NCBI RefSeq assembly: GCF_013366925.1
Contig: NZ_JAALDK010000001.1
Span: 5,330,001-5,394,000 of the forward strand
Length of the DNA: 64,000 nucleotides
From: Paraburkholderia youngii
GTDB lineage: Bacteria; Pseudomonadota; Gammaproteobacteria; Burkholderiales; Burkholderiaceae
Reading direction: 5' to 3'
Position numbers and translations under genes: made by a program
Part shown: positions 47,093 to 56,876 of the stretch, one piece after another
Layout: every line of letters begins with the position of its first letter
How positions within the stretch are numbered: position 1 is the first letter of the stretch
Notes under the pieces: generated by a model
The model's database searches: none
Told to the model about the DNA's origin: nothing
What the model saw: the letters and a program-made list of their open reading frames with translations, nothing else

Positions 47093-48640
47093 TTACTCCG
47101 AGCGCTGCGGATTCAACTTGTCCGCATTCGAATAGAGTTTGTTGAGCGCCGAGAAATACGCCTTCGCGGACGCCGCGACGATATCCGGATCGGTGCCGGT
47201 GCCGTTGACGATGCGCCCGCTCTTCGACAACCGCACGGTCACTTCGCCTTGTGCCTGAGTGCCGGTCGTGATCGCGTTGACCGAGTACAGCAGCAGCTCG
47301 GAGCCGCTGCCCACTTCCGTTTCGATCGCGTTGAGCGTGGCGTCGACCGGGCCGTTGCCGCGTGCTTCGCCGGTGATCTCTTTGCCCTCTACCGAGAACA
47401 CGACCTTCGCGTGCGGCTGCTCGCCGGTTTCCGAATGCTGCGACATCGACAGGAATTTGTAGTGTTCCTTCTCGTGCGCTTCGGCCGATTCCTCGTTGAC
47501 GATCGCGATGATGTCTTCGTCGAAAATCTCCGCCTTGCGATCCGCAAGTTCCTTGAAACGCGCGAACGCGGTATTCAGTTCGGCTTCACTGTCGAGCGCG
47601 ATGCCGAGCTCCTGCAGACGCTGTTTGAACGCATTGCGGCCCGACAGCTTGCCGAGCACGATCTTGTTCGCGGTCCAACCCACGTCTTCCGCACGCATGA
47701 TTTCGTAGGTGTCGCGCGCCTTCAGCACGCCGTCCTGATGGATGCCCGACGCGTGCGCGAATGCGTTCGCGCCGACCACGGCCTTGTTCGGCTGCACGAC
47801 GAAACCAGTGATCTGCGACACCAGCTTCGAGGCCGGCACGATTTGAGTCGTATCGAGACCGACTTCGAGTCCGAAGTAATCCTTGCGGGTCTTCACCGCC
47901 ATCACGATTTCTTCGAGCGACGTATTGCCCGCGCGCTCGCCGAGACCGTTGATCGTGCATTCGACCTGGCGCGCGCCGCCGATCTGCACGCCGGCGAGCG
48001 AATTCGCGACCGCCATGCCGAGGTCGTTGTGGCAATGCACGGAGAACACCGCCTTGTGCGAGTTCGGAATGCGCTCGCGCAGCGTCTTCACGAGCTGGCC
48101 ATAGAGCTCCGGCACGCCGTAGCCGACCGTGTCCGCGATGTTGATCGTGGTCGCGCCTTCGGCGATCACCGCTTCCAGCACACGGCACAGGAAGTCCATA
48201 TCCGAGCGGCTGCCGTCTTCCGGCGAGAATTCGACGTTGTCCGTGAACTTGCGCGCGAAACGCACCGCGAGCCTGGCTTGCTCGAAGACCTGCTCGGGCG
48301 TCATGCGCAGCTTCTTTTCCATGTGAAGCGGCGACGTCGCGATGAACGTGTGGATGCGGAAATGATCGGCCGGTTTCAGTGCGTCGGCGGCCTTCTGAAT
48401 GTCCTTGTCGTTCGCGCGCGCAAGCGAGCAGATCGTGCTGTCTTTCACCAGACCGGCGATCGTATGGATCGCGTCGAAGTCGCCGTTCGAGCTGGCCGCG
48501 AAACCCGCTTCGATCACGTCGACTTTCATCCGTTCGAGTTGCTTGGCGATGCGGATCTTCTCTTCCTTCGTCATCGACGCGCCGGGCGATTGCTCGCCGT
48601 CACGCAGCGTGGTGTCGAAAATGATCAGTTTGTCGGACAT
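47093..48640 (-). CDS. leuA: 2-isopropylmalate synthase
   Basis: A 515-residue enzyme that condenses acetyl-CoA with 2-oxoisovalerate, the first step to leucine. The TIM-barrel catalytic motif is [18 protein letters not shown] and metal ligands lie in [15 protein letters not shown]; the signature [14 protein letters not shown] follows. The C-terminal LeuA regulatory domain (feedback by leucine) is complete ([22 protein letters not shown]). The start at 48640 has GAGGAGG in range. It comes last in the ilv-psd-pssA-leuA block but has its own promoter about 210 bases upstream. Confidence 0.96.
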   Translation of the reverse strand: MSDKLIIFDTTLRDGEQSPGASMTKEEKIRIAKQLERMKVDVIEAGFAASSNGDFDAIHTIAGLVKDSTICSLARANDKDIQKAADALKPADHFRIHTFIATSPLHMEKKLRMTPEQVFEQARLAVRFARKFTDNVEFSPEDGSRSDMDFLCRVLEAVIAEGATTINIADTVGYGVPELYGQLVKTLRERIPNSHKAVFSVHCHNDLGMAVANSLAGVQIGGARQVECTINGLGERAGNTSLEEIVMAVKTRKDYFGLEVGLDTTQIVPASKLVSQITGFVVQPNKAVVGANAFAHASGIHQDGVLKARDTYEIMRAEDVGWTANKIVLGKLSGRNAFKQRLQELGIALDSEAELNTAFARFKELADRKAEIFDEDIIAIVNEESAEAHEKEHYKFLSMSQHSETGEQPHAKVVFSVEGKEITGEARGNGPVDATLNAIETEVGSGSELLLYSVNAITTGTQAQGEVTVRLSKSGRIVNGTGTDPDIVAASAKAYFSALNKLYSNADKLNPQRSE

Positions 48641-48855
48641 GTCGGGCCTCCTCGGGAGTCGTTCAGATGTGGGACTTGGTTTTGGAATAGGACGATGGGC
48701 GCCACCGCTGGCAAGGTAGGGCGATCGCGATGATCGCGGCCGGCGCGGACGGAACGCAAAAACGCATAAGGGCGAGAACCACGCATGATGGCGCGGCGCA
48801 GCGAACGGGCTCGCCGACCCGGCAAAATCGGCCACGCCAACGCACTGATCCGACG

Positions 48856-48884
48856 ACTATAGCGGCATTCCAGCCACCACGCAA
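48856..48884 (-). promoter_or_regulatory. Sigma-70 promoter for leuA
   Basis: On the minus strand TTGCGT (48884-48879) and TATAGT (48861-48856) are spaced by exactly 17 bases. Transcription would start near 48849, leaving a leader of about 209 bases before leuA. Confidence 0.6.
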
Positions 48885-48945
48885 TGCACGCCAGGGCGGC
48901 CTGCGGCGCGCTCCGAAGCGGGCTCGTAACAGCATCAGCCAACGA

Positions 48946-48974
48946 AAAACGGCAGCACGTGGGCTGCCGTTTTT
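48946..48974 (-). terminator. Intrinsic terminator after pssA
   Basis: An 11-bp stem AAAACGGCAGC / GCTGCCGTTTT with a 6-base loop, with a T tract on the minus strand, between pssA and the leuA promoter. Confidence 0.9.
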
Positions 48975-49008
48975 GGTATGTCGCTGCGATGCAGCGAAGT
49001 TCGAATCG

Positions 49009-49878
49009 TCACCGGTCGTGCGACATCGAACGCGCCGGATTGGCCCGGCCGCGCATCGCCTGATACGCCCAGAACACGTAGCCGGACAGACCGTACAGCA
49101 CGAACAGACCGAACAGCATCAGCGGCGGGTCGGACGACACCAGCACGAACGCGACCACCACCAGCAGGATCACGCCGAACGGTACGCGATGCCGCACGTC
49201 GAGCGCCTTGCCGCTGTAGAACGGTGCGTTCGACACCATCGTCACGCCCGCATAGATGGTCAGCACGAACGCGACCCACGGCAGCCAAACGAGCTTCAGC
49301 GGCACGCGGTTGTCGGTGGCGAGCCACACGAAACCGGCGATCAGCGCCGCCGCGGCCGGGCTCGGCATGCCCTGGAAAAAACGCTTGTCGACCACGCCGA
49401 TGTTCGTATTGAAACGCGCGAGCCGCAGCGCCGCGCCGGAGCAATAGACGAACGCCGCGAGCCAGCCCCACCGGCCGAGGTCTTTCAGTATCCACTCGTA
49501 CATCACGAGCGCGGGCGCAACCCCGAACGACACCATGTCCGACAGGCTGTCGAACTGCTCGCCGAACGCGCTTTGCGTATGCGTCATGCGCGCGACGCGG
49601 CCGTCCATGCCATCGAGCACCATAGCGACGAAGATGGCGATCGCCGCGATCTCGAAGCGCACGTTCATCGCCTGCACGACGGCGAAGAAACCGCAGAACA
49701 GCGCGGCCGTGGTGAACGCGTTCGGCAGCAGGTAGATGCCGCGCTTTCTGAGGAATTGCTGACGCTGCGCGCGCCGGCTGTCGACGGCCGGCGACTCCGT
49801 GACCACCGGCTTGTTGCGACGAAACGGACGCGGCAGCGGTCCGCTGCTGCGAGGTCGACGCGGTTTGAATGCGGCCAT
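49009..49878 (-). CDS. pssA: CDP-diacylglycerol-serine O-phosphatidyltransferase
   Basis: A 289-residue integral membrane enzyme making phosphatidylserine from CDP-diacylglycerol and serine, precursor of phosphatidylethanolamine. The CDP-alcohol phosphotransferase motif DG-x2-AR-x8-G-x3-D-x3-D is present from D89 to D114 (DGMDGRVAR ... GEQFDSLSD). Eight or so hydrophobic segments follow. A basic ~45-residue cytoplasmic N-terminus precedes the core. It follows psd by 24 bases, so phosphatidylserine synthesis and decarboxylation are one unit. Confidence 0.95.
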   Translation of the reverse strand: MAAFKPRRPRSSGPLPRPFRRNKPVVTESPAVDSRRAQRQQFLRKRGIYLLPNAFTTAALFCGFFAVVQAMNVRFEIAAIAIFVAMVLDGMDGRVARMTHTQSAFGEQFDSLSDMVSFGVAPALVMYEWILKDLGRWGWLAAFVYCSGAALRLARFNTNIGVVDKRFFQGMPSPAAAALIAGFVWLATDNRVPLKLVWLPWVAFVLTIYAGVTMVSNAPFYSGKALDVRHRVPFGVILLVVVAFVLVSSDPPLMLFGLFVLYGLSGYVFWAYQAMRGRANPARSMSHDR

Positions 49879-49902
49879 TCGGACAACCTCCTGTATGCCG
49901 CT

Positions 49903-50541
49903 TTACAGCTCGGCGAGGATCGTGGACGACGCCGACACCTTCTCGCCGATCGATACGCGCGGGCGGCTGCCCACCGGCAGATACACGTCGACGCGCGAAC
50001 CGAAGCGGATGAATCCGTAGCGCTGGCCACGGGTCAGCGGCTCGCCGGCACGGACGTAGCAAAGAATGCGCCGTGCGATCAACCCGGCGATCTGCACCGA
50101 CGTGACCGTCTGGCCGCCGGCCATCTCGATCACGACCGCGTTGCGTTCGTTTTCGAGCGAGGCTTTATCGACCGCGGCGTTCAGATACGCGCCGGGAAAG
50201 TATTCGACCTTCGAGATCGCGCCGTCGACCGGCGAGCGCTGCGAGTGCACGTTGAACACGTTCATGAACACGCTGATCTTCAGCGCTTCGCGATTCGCAT
50301 AAGGGTCATGCGCGGTTTCCACCGCGACGATGCGACCGTCGGCGGGACACAGCACCGCGTTGGCCTGGGTCGGAATCGGACGCGCCGGATCGCGGAAGAA
50401 CTGCACGATGAAGATCAGGATCAGCCAGAAGAGCCACGCAAAGCCGAACCCCGCGAAGGCGTGAACCAGTAATGCAACGACGGCCGCGATGGCGATGAAC
50501 GGCCAGCCTTCTCGCGCGATGATCGGATGAGGGTAATTCAT
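49903..50541 (-). CDS. psd: Phosphatidylserine decarboxylase proenzyme
   Basis: A 212-residue proenzyme decarboxylating phosphatidylserine to phosphatidylethanolamine. It is the short form. Self-cleavage between G181 and S182 in RFGSRVDVY would create the pyruvoyl cofactor from Ser182. Two N-terminal hydrophobic helices anchor it (residues ~14-50). [10 protein letters not shown] and the FFPG-like [10 protein letters not shown] block are typical. The start at 50541 is supported by the family N-terminus [17 protein letters not shown] terminator separates it from ilvC upstream. Confidence 0.95.
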   Translation of the reverse strand: MNYPHPIIAREGWPFIAIAAVVALLVHAFAGFGFAWLFWLILIFIVQFFRDPARPIPTQANAVLCPADGRIVAVETAHDPYANREALKISVFMNVFNVHSQRSPVDGAISKVEYFPGAYLNAAVDKASLENERNAVVIEMAGGQTVTSVQIAGLIARRILCYVRAGEPLTRGQRYGFIRFGSRVDVYLPVGSRPRVSIGEKVSASSTILAEL

Positions 50542-50578
50542 GGATGGCTTCTGTGTTTTTGTAAAACCGTAGGATAGC

Positions 50579-50617
50579 AAAAGCCGCCCAGGGTTCAGCA
50601 CCCTTGGACGGCTTTTT
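50579..50617 (-). terminator. Intrinsic terminator between ilvC and psd
   Basis: A long, slightly imperfect stem (AAGCCGTCCAAGGGT pairing with ACCCTGGGCGGCTT on the minus strand) with a TTTT tail, downstream of ilvC. Confidence 0.88.
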
Positions 50618-50674
50618 GACTGGTCCGGCCGCCGCGCTGAAGGCGCCGCGCCGGACCTCGTGACGTCGAGACGC

Positions 50675-51718
<1,044 letters not shown>

Positions 51719-51796
51719 TCAGAAAAATTCAGGTACTGCGAATGTTGTTATTGCCGGTTGGGCGATGCCGCGTTGCCCGGCCGTTCGATCGTGACG

Positions 51797-52288
51797 TCAG
51801 ACCTTCAGAATGCGCTCGCCGCGACCGATGCCCGAGCTGCCCGTGCGGACCGTCTCGAGAATCGCCGTGGAGTCGAGCCCCTCGATGAAGGCGTCGAGCT
51901 TGTCGCTCGCCCCCGTCAGTTCGATCGTGTAGGTCTTTTCGGTGACGTCGATGATGCGGCCGCGGAAAATGTCCGACATCCGCTTCATCTCCTCACGTTC
52001 CTTGCCGACCGCCCTCACCTTGATCAGCATCAGCTCGCGTTCGATGTGGGCGCCCTCGGTAAGGTCGACCACTTTCACCACCTCGATCAGGCGGTTCAGA
52101 TGCTTCGTGATCTGTTCGATCACGTCGTCCGAGCCAACGGAGACGATGGTCATGCGCGACAGCGAACGGTCTTCGGTCGGAGCCACCGTCAAGGTTTCAA
52201 TGTTGTAGCCGCGTGCCGAGAACAGACCCACCACGCGCGACAATGCGCCCGGTTCGTTTTCCAGCAGGACGGAAATGATGTGTCTCAT
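51797..52288 (-). CDS. ilvH: Acetolactate synthase small subunit
   Basis: A 163-residue regulatory subunit conferring valine feedback inhibition and stimulating the large subunit. The N-terminal ACT domain is ISVLLENEPGALSRVVGLFS with the valine-site residues ARGYNIETLTV; the second alpha/beta domain starts ELMLIKVRAVGKEREEM. It lies 124 bases downstream of ilvI. Confidence 0.96.
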   Translation of the reverse strand: MRHIISVLLENEPGALSRVVGLFSARGYNIETLTVAPTEDRSLSRMTIVSVGSDDVIEQITKHLNRLIEVVKVVDLTEGAHIERELMLIKVRAVGKEREEMKRMSDIFRGRIIDVTEKTYTIELTGASDKLDAFIEGLDSTAILETVRTGSSGIGRGERILKV

Positions 52289-52412
52289 GTTTCGCTTCTT
52301 CCAGATGTAGTGTCGATGTCTGCGAGCGGAGCGGCGCCGCTTCGTCTGCTTTCGCCTTTTGTGAAGGCGCGCATCACGAAGCCGGCGCTGGAGTTACCCG
52401 TGCGCCCCGTCG

Positions 52413-54176
52413 TTAAAGATCTTCCGAACCCATGAGCATCTCGGTGATGCCCTTGCCGGCCTGAACCATCGGCCAGACGTTTTCGGTCGGATCGGTCTGG
52501 AAGTCGAGAAACACCGTGCGATCCTTCAGGCGCAGCGCTTCCTTCAGCGCCGGCTCCACATCGGCCGTGCGCTCGATGCGCATGCCCACGTGACCGTACG
52601 CTTCGGCGAGCTTCACGAAGTCCGGCAGCGCATCCATGTACGAATGCGAATAGCGCTTGCTGTATTCGATCTGCTGCCACTGGCGCACCATGCCCAGGTA
52701 GCGGTTGTTCAGCGAAATAATCTTGATCGGCAGGTCGTACTGCTTGCAGGTCGACAGCTCCTGGATGCACATCTGGATCGAGCCTTCGCCCGTGATGCAC
52801 AGCACGTCGTCGTCCGGATGGGCCATCTTCACGCCCATCGCGGCAGGCAAGCCGAAGCCCATCGTGCCGAGGCCACCGGAGTTGATCCAGCGACGCGGCT
52901 TGTTGAACTTGTAGAACTGCGCGGCCCACATCTGGTGCTGGCCGACGTCGGAGCACACGAACGCGTTGCCGTCGGTCAGCTCCCACGCCTTTTCGACCAC
53001 GTACTGCGGCTTGATGATGTCGCTCTTGCGGTCGAACTTCAGGCAGTCTTTCGCGCGCCAGCCTTCGATGTCCTTCCACCACTCGGCGAGCGCCGCGGTG
53101 TCGGGGCCATGCTCGGCCGTCTGCAACTGCTCGATCAGTTCCTTCAGCACTTCCTTCACGTCGCCGACGATCGGAATGTCGACCTTGACGCGCTTGGAAA
53201 TGGAAGAAGGATCGATGTCGATATGGATGATCTTGCGCGGCCGCGACGCGAAGTGATTCGGATCGCCGATCACGCGGTCGTCGAAACGCGCGCCGATGGC
53301 GATCAGCACGTCGCAGTGCTGCATCGCCATGTTGGCTTCGTACGTACCGTGCATGCCGAGCATGCCGAGGAATTTCTTGTCGCTCGAGCGGTAGCCGCCA
53401 AGGCCCATCAGCGTATTGGTGACCGGATAGCCAAGCAGATCGGCAAACTGGTTCAGCTCACGCGACGCGTCCGCGAGCACGATGCCGCCGCCGGTATAGA
53501 TATAGGGGCGCTTCGCCGACAGCAGCAGCGACACCGCCTTGCGGATCTGACCGGAGTGGCCCTTCGTGACCGGGTTGTATGAGCGCAGCGACACGCTCTT
53601 GATCGGCTCGTATTGGCACGCCGCCTTCGACACGTCCTTCGGAATGTCGATCAGCACAGGGCCGGGACGGCCGGTACGGGCGATGTAGAAAGCTTTCTTG
53701 ACGGTGGCGGCGAGATCGCGCACGTCCTTCACGAGGAAGTTGTGCTTCACGCAGGGACGCGTGATGCCGACCGTGTCGCATTCCTGGAATGCGTCCTGAC
53801 CGATCGCGGCAGTCGGCACCTGGCCGCTGATCACGACCATCGGGATCGAATCCATATAGGCGGTGGCGATGCCGGTCACGGCATTGGTGACACCGGGGCC
53901 GGAGGTCACGAGACAAACGCCGACCTTGCCGGTGGAGCGGGCATAGGCGTCGGCAGCATGCACGGCGGCCTGCTCGTGGCGCACCAGCACGTGCTGGAAC
54001 TTGTCCTGCTTGTACAGCTCGTCGTAAATGTAGAGTACCGAGCCGCCGGGATAGCCCCAGATGAATTCGACGTCTTCGTCGGCCAGTGCCTTCATGAGCA
54101 CGGTGGCGCCGATAGAGTCTGCTTCGTGAGGGGGGGTCGTATCCGACGTGGAGAATTCCGCGCTGGGCATATTCAT
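52413..54176 (-). CDS. ilvI: Acetolactate synthase large subunit, biosynthetic
   Basis: A 587-residue ThDP, FAD and Mg2+ enzyme condensing pyruvate to acetolactate, or with 2-oxobutyrate to acetohydroxybutyrate. The ThDP-activating Glu is in VLVRHEQAAVHAADAYAR; the FAD region includes RFDDRVIGD; the Mg2+/ThDP motif is ITGEGSIQMCIQELSTC ending in SLNNRYLG. I chose the ATG at 54176 (AGGTG in range); 54170 is possible. It leads the ilvIHC operon. Allele naming (ilvI or ilvB) is a convention choice. Confidence 0.96.
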   Translation of the reverse strand: MNMPSAEFSTSDTTPPHEADSIGATVLMKALADEDVEFIWGYPGGSVLYIYDELYKQDKFQHVLVRHEQAAVHAADAYARSTGKVGVCLVTSGPGVTNAVTGIATAYMDSIPMVVISGQVPTAAIGQDAFQECDTVGITRPCVKHNFLVKDVRDLAATVKKAFYIARTGRPGPVLIDIPKDVSKAACQYEPIKSVSLRSYNPVTKGHSGQIRKAVSLLLSAKRPYIYTGGGIVLADASRELNQFADLLGYPVTNTLMGLGGYRSSDKKFLGMLGMHGTYEANMAMQHCDVLIAIGARFDDRVIGDPNHFASRPRKIIHIDIDPSSISKRVKVDIPIVGDVKEVLKELIEQLQTAEHGPDTAALAEWWKDIEGWRAKDCLKFDRKSDIIKPQYVVEKAWELTDGNAFVCSDVGQHQMWAAQFYKFNKPRRWINSGGLGTMGFGLPAAMGVKMAHPDDDVLCITGEGSIQMCIQELSTCKQYDLPIKIISLNNRYLGMVRQWQQIEYSKRYSHSYMDALPDFVKLAEAYGHVGMRIERTADVEPALKEALRLKDRTVFLDFQTDPTENVWPMVQAGKGITEMLMGSEDL

Positions 54177-54530
54177 TGATTCACCTTTCGAATTTTCGGC
54201 AAAAAATTGATCGGGTGCTCTCTGCCGGGCTTGTGGCTCGGGTTCAAGCGGCGCGTCCAGTTGACAGGCGGGCTTCTTGGGCCACACCTCAATTGAGACA
54301 ACTCACTTATGTTGCGAACCAGCGACGATAGCTGTTGGCGCGCTCGCGGTCAAGAAAATATTGCCATTAGGACACCCGCAGGAGCACGCGATCGGACGGA
54401 ATGTGATTGTCATGCAATTGCAAGGTTCAGCAGTTTCACCCCAATCTGAGCAAAAATTTGTTAGCATCCGCGAGTTTTACGACATTTTTCGACCGATTAC
54501 GCGCACGCTTGCTGCGCCGACCCCACACGG
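54177..54530. other. Divergent ilvI / sigma-factor intergenic region
   Basis: 354 bases between the divergent ilvI and ECF sigma genes. It contains the ilvI promoter below. On the sigma side there is AT-rich sequence (TTGCAAGG, GAGCAAAAATTTGTTAGC) but no convincing -35/-10 pair. The ilv leader contains the palindrome CTCAATTGAG (54289-54298). I see no leader peptide rich in branched-chain residues. Confidence 0.6.
54325..54353 (-). promoter_or_regulatory. Sigma-70 promoter for ilvIHC
   Basis: On the minus strand TTGACC (54353-54348) and TATCGT (54330-54325) are spaced by exactly 17 bases. The transcript would start near 54318, leaving about 142 bases of leader before ilvI. Confidence 0.6.
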
Positions 54531-55094
54531 ATGGCATCAGACAAGGAACTCGCCGATTTTCTGGCGGGCGTCGAAAGGCGCGCGTTCAAGCAGACGGTCT
54601 ACGCCGTGCGGGACGACGATGCGTCCCTCGACATCGTGCAGGACGCGATGATCAAGCTCGCCGAGAAATACGGCGACCGCCCGGCCGCCGAACTGCCCCT
54701 CCTGTTTCAGCGTATTCTGCAGAATGCGACACACGACTACTTCCGTCGTGCCAAAGTACGCAATACCTGGGTTAGTCTGTTCTCGTCGCTCGGCAACGCC
54801 GACGACGACGAATTCGACCCGCTGGAAACCTTCGAGGCCGAGGCGGGTTCGGCTGGCGCCGAGAGCAACGAGCAGAAGCTCGAGCGCGAGCAGGTCCTGC
54901 AGTTGATCGACGACGAGATCCAGAAATTACCGGCACGTCAACGGGAGGCGTTTCTCATGCGTTATTGGGAGGATATGGATGTCGCCGAGACTGCCGCCGC
55001 AATGGGCTGCTCCGAAGGCAGTGTGAAAACGCACTGCTCCCGGGCCACCCACACGCTGGCGCAAGCGCTCAAGGCGAAAGGAATCACGCTATGA
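54531..55094 (+). CDS. ECF-type RNA polymerase sigma factor
   Basis: A 187-residue sigma-70 family factor with region 2 (LLFQRILQNATHDYFRRAKVRN; the -10-binding helix) and region 4 (LPARQREAFLMRYWEDMDV, then the HTH AAAMGCSEGSVKTHCSRATHTL), joined by an acidic linker of about 45 residues. Regions 1 and 3 are absent. The TGA stop overlaps the next ATG (ATGA), a coupling usual for sigma factor and regulator genes. The DUF3619 gene follows and could encode its anti-sigma factor. Confidence 0.92.
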   Translation: MASDKELADFLAGVERRAFKQTVYAVRDDDASLDIVQDAMIKLAEKYGDRPAAELPLLFQRILQNATHDYFRRAKVRNTWVSLFSSLGNADDDEFDPLETFEAEAGSAGAESNEQKLEREQVLQLIDDEIQKLPARQREAFLMRYWEDMDVAETAAAMGCSEGSVKTHCSRATHTLAQALKAKGITL

Positions 55095-55513
55095 GCTCCC
55101 TCGAAAACACAGAACTCGAGTTTGCGCGTCGACTGCGCCGCGCGCTCGACGAAAACACCGCCAGCCTCCCTCCCGCCACCGTCGACCGGCTCGCCGCCGC
55201 GCGTCGCGCCGCGTTGGCGCGCAAGAAGCCCGAAGCCGTCAGCGCGCCGGTGTTCGTGCCTGCGTTCGCCGGCATGCCGGCCGGGTTGCCGCAGAGAGGC
55301 TTCGAGCCGCGCCGCCGCTGGTCGCTGCGCCGCTTCGCGCTCGCGTGGCCGCTCGCCGCGCTGGTGGTGAGCCTGATCGGCATCGCGTACTGGGAAGACC
55401 AGCAGCGCACCGCCGAACTCGCCGATATCGATGCCGCCATGCTTAGCGACGACCTGCCGCTCAATGCCTATCTCGACCACGGCTTCAACGCGTATCTTTC
55501 ACGCGCCCACTGA
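55091..55513 (+). CDS. DUF3619 family membrane protein, possible anti-sigma factor
   Basis: A 140-residue protein of unknown function. The N-terminal part is basic and helical (DENTASLPPATVDRLAAARRAALAR), a central helix spans the membrane (LAWPLAALVVSLIGIAY), and the C-terminal tail is outside or periplasmic. Single-pass topology and a start overlapping the sigma gene stop favour an anti-sigma role. I see no zinc-binding His-x3-Cys-x2-Cys motif, so any such role would differ from ZAS-type anti-sigma factors. Confidence 0.85.
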   Translation: MSSLENTELEFARRLRRALDENTASLPPATVDRLAAARRAALARKKPEAVSAPVFVPAFAGMPAGLPQRGFEPRRRWSLRRFALAWPLAALVVSLIGIAYWEDQQRTAELADIDAAMLSDDLPLNAYLDHGFNAYLSRAH

Positions 55514-55529
55514 GCGGGAGATTCCTCGG

Positions 55530-56303
55530 GTGAGTTACAAGCGCGGCCTGGCCGTTGTTTTCGGATGCACGATCGCGGCACTGGTGTCGTTCGTCGCGAC
55601 CTATCCGCGCTTTCATCCGAGCCCGTCCCCGGCGGGCCATCCGTCGCCCGGCGTCAACGTCGCCGCGCCCGCGCCCGCCCCCGCACTTTCCGTCGACTTG
55701 CCTAGCCTGCCCGGCAGCAACAGCCCGCTCGCGTGGTCGCGTCTAAGCGCCGATGAGCATATCGCTCTCGCACCATTCGCATCGCAGTGGGATTCGTACA
55801 GCGACGAACGCAAGCGAAAGTGGATCAAGATCGCGTCGCGATACGCAAAGATGTCGCCGGATGCGCAAAAGCGTCTGCATGAGCGCATGAGCGAATGGGT
55901 GCGCATGACGCCCGATCAGCGCCGCGTCGCGCGAGAGAACTACCAGGTTTCGAAGGAATTGCCGCGCGAAGCGCGCCAGAACGCGTGGAAGGCGTACCAA
56001 CAACTGCCCGAAGAAACGAAGGAGCGGCTCGCCGCCAGTGAGCGCAAGCGTCGCCCCAGCGTCGTCAGCGCGCCGCCGTCGGCTCGCAATGAGATCAAGG
56101 GCATCGACCGGTTCTTGAACGCGCGCGAGCACGGCGCGGGCGCCAGCGCTGCCGCGGCGGCGAGCGCCGCACCGGGCGCCTCGGCACCGGCCGCGGCCTC
56201 GCTGCCGGCCACCCCCGCGATTCCGGCGCCGGGCAGCTTCGTGCCGGCGACGCCGGTGCCGGTGTCGCCGGCCGAGGCGCCGGCGATCTTCCACGGCTCC
56301 TGA
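55530..56303 (+). CDS. DUF3106 domain-containing protein (GTG start)
   Basis: A 257-residue exported or anchored protein. The N-terminal hydrophobic stretch is GLAVVFGCTIAALVSFVATY. The DUF3106 core (~residues 75-160) is rich in Trp/Arg/Lys helices: LAPFASQWDSYSDERKRKW, KRLHERMSEWVRMTPDQRR, NAWKAYQQLPEETKERL. An Ala/Pro-rich tail of about 70 residues ends the protein. GTG start at 55530 with GGGAG 9 bases upstream. It is the third gene of the sigma-DUF3619-DUF3106-RDD set. Function unknown. Confidence 0.85.
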   Translation: MSYKRGLAVVFGCTIAALVSFVATYPRFHPSPSPAGHPSPGVNVAAPAPAPALSVDLPSLPGSNSPLAWSRLSADEHIALAPFASQWDSYSDERKRKWIKIASRYAKMSPDAQKRLHERMSEWVRMTPDQRRVARENYQVSKELPREARQNAWKAYQQLPEETKERLAASERKRRPSVVSAPPSARNEIKGIDRFLNAREHGAGASAAAAASAAPGASAPAAASLPATPAIPAPGSFVPATPVPVSPAEAPAIFHGS

Positions 56304-56324
56304 TCCCGATCCCGAGCCCATTAC

Positions 56325-56849
56325 GTGTCCCAGTCGCTCGTCACTCCCAGCCTGCCCGCCGCCGCGCTCGGCGGCACGGCGCCCACCGTCCGGCGACGGC
56401 TGGCGGCGCTGCTCTACGAGGCGGTCATTCTGTTCGGCGTGGTGTTTCTCGCCGGCTATCTGTTCAGCACGCTGACGCAGCAGCGTAACGGGCTCGCGCA
56501 TCACAACCTGCTCGCCTGCTGGATTGGCTTCGTGGTTGGCGTGTATTTCGTCTGGTTCTGGACGCATGGTGGCCAGACGCTGCCGATGAAAACCTGGCGG
56601 TTACGGGTTGTTGGCGCTGATGGCGGGCCGGTTTCCGTTGGACGGGCGATTGCGCGGTATGTGCTCGCCTGGTTGTGGTTTTTGCCGCCGCTGGCCGTGC
56701 ATCCGCTTCTTGGCTTGCGGGTGCCGCAGACGCTTGTTTTTGCGGGCGTCTGGTTCGTGGTCTGGTCCGCGAGTGGGCGGTTTGATCCGCAGCGGCAGTT
56801 TTTGCATGATCGGCTCGCGGGGACGCGGGTGGTCCAGGTTGTGCGCTAG
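56325..56849 (+). CDS. RDD family membrane protein (GTG start)
   Basis: A 174-residue protein with the RDD domain: the Arg-Arg-Leu start (VRRRLAALLYEAVILFGVVF), GQTLPMKTWRLRVVG in the loop, and RFDPQRQFLHDRLAGTRVV at the end, with four membrane helices. Start is GTG at 56325 with no strong ribosome-binding site. RDD proteins are small membrane proteins of mostly unknown function, some proposed as transporters. It closes the sigma-linked set, 21 bases after DUF3106. Confidence 0.9.
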   Translation: MSQSLVTPSLPAAALGGTAPTVRRRLAALLYEAVILFGVVFLAGYLFSTLTQQRNGLAHHNLLACWIGFVVGVYFVWFWTHGGQTLPMKTWRLRVVGADGGPVSVGRAIARYVLAWLWFLPPLAVHPLLGLRVPQTLVFAGVWFVVWSASGRFDPQRQFLHDRLAGTRVVQVVR

Positions 56850-56876
56850 CGCGCGTGCTGAATGCGTTGCCGCCTT

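Larger units (their letters stand above)
48641..49008 (-). other. pssA-leuA intergenic region with leuA leader
   Basis: 368 bases. It contains the pssA terminator (48946-48974), a promoter for leuA (48856-48884) and a ~200-base leader. Within the leader a 34-codon frame (48767-48663) reads [20 protein letters not shown]...; it has branched-chain residues but no recognisable ribosome-binding site, so I do not annotate it as a gene. Confidence 0.7.

Noticed and set aside
54177..54530. ilvI leader peptide attenuator
   Set aside because: No short frame rich in Leu, Ile or Val lies between the ilvI promoter and its ATG.
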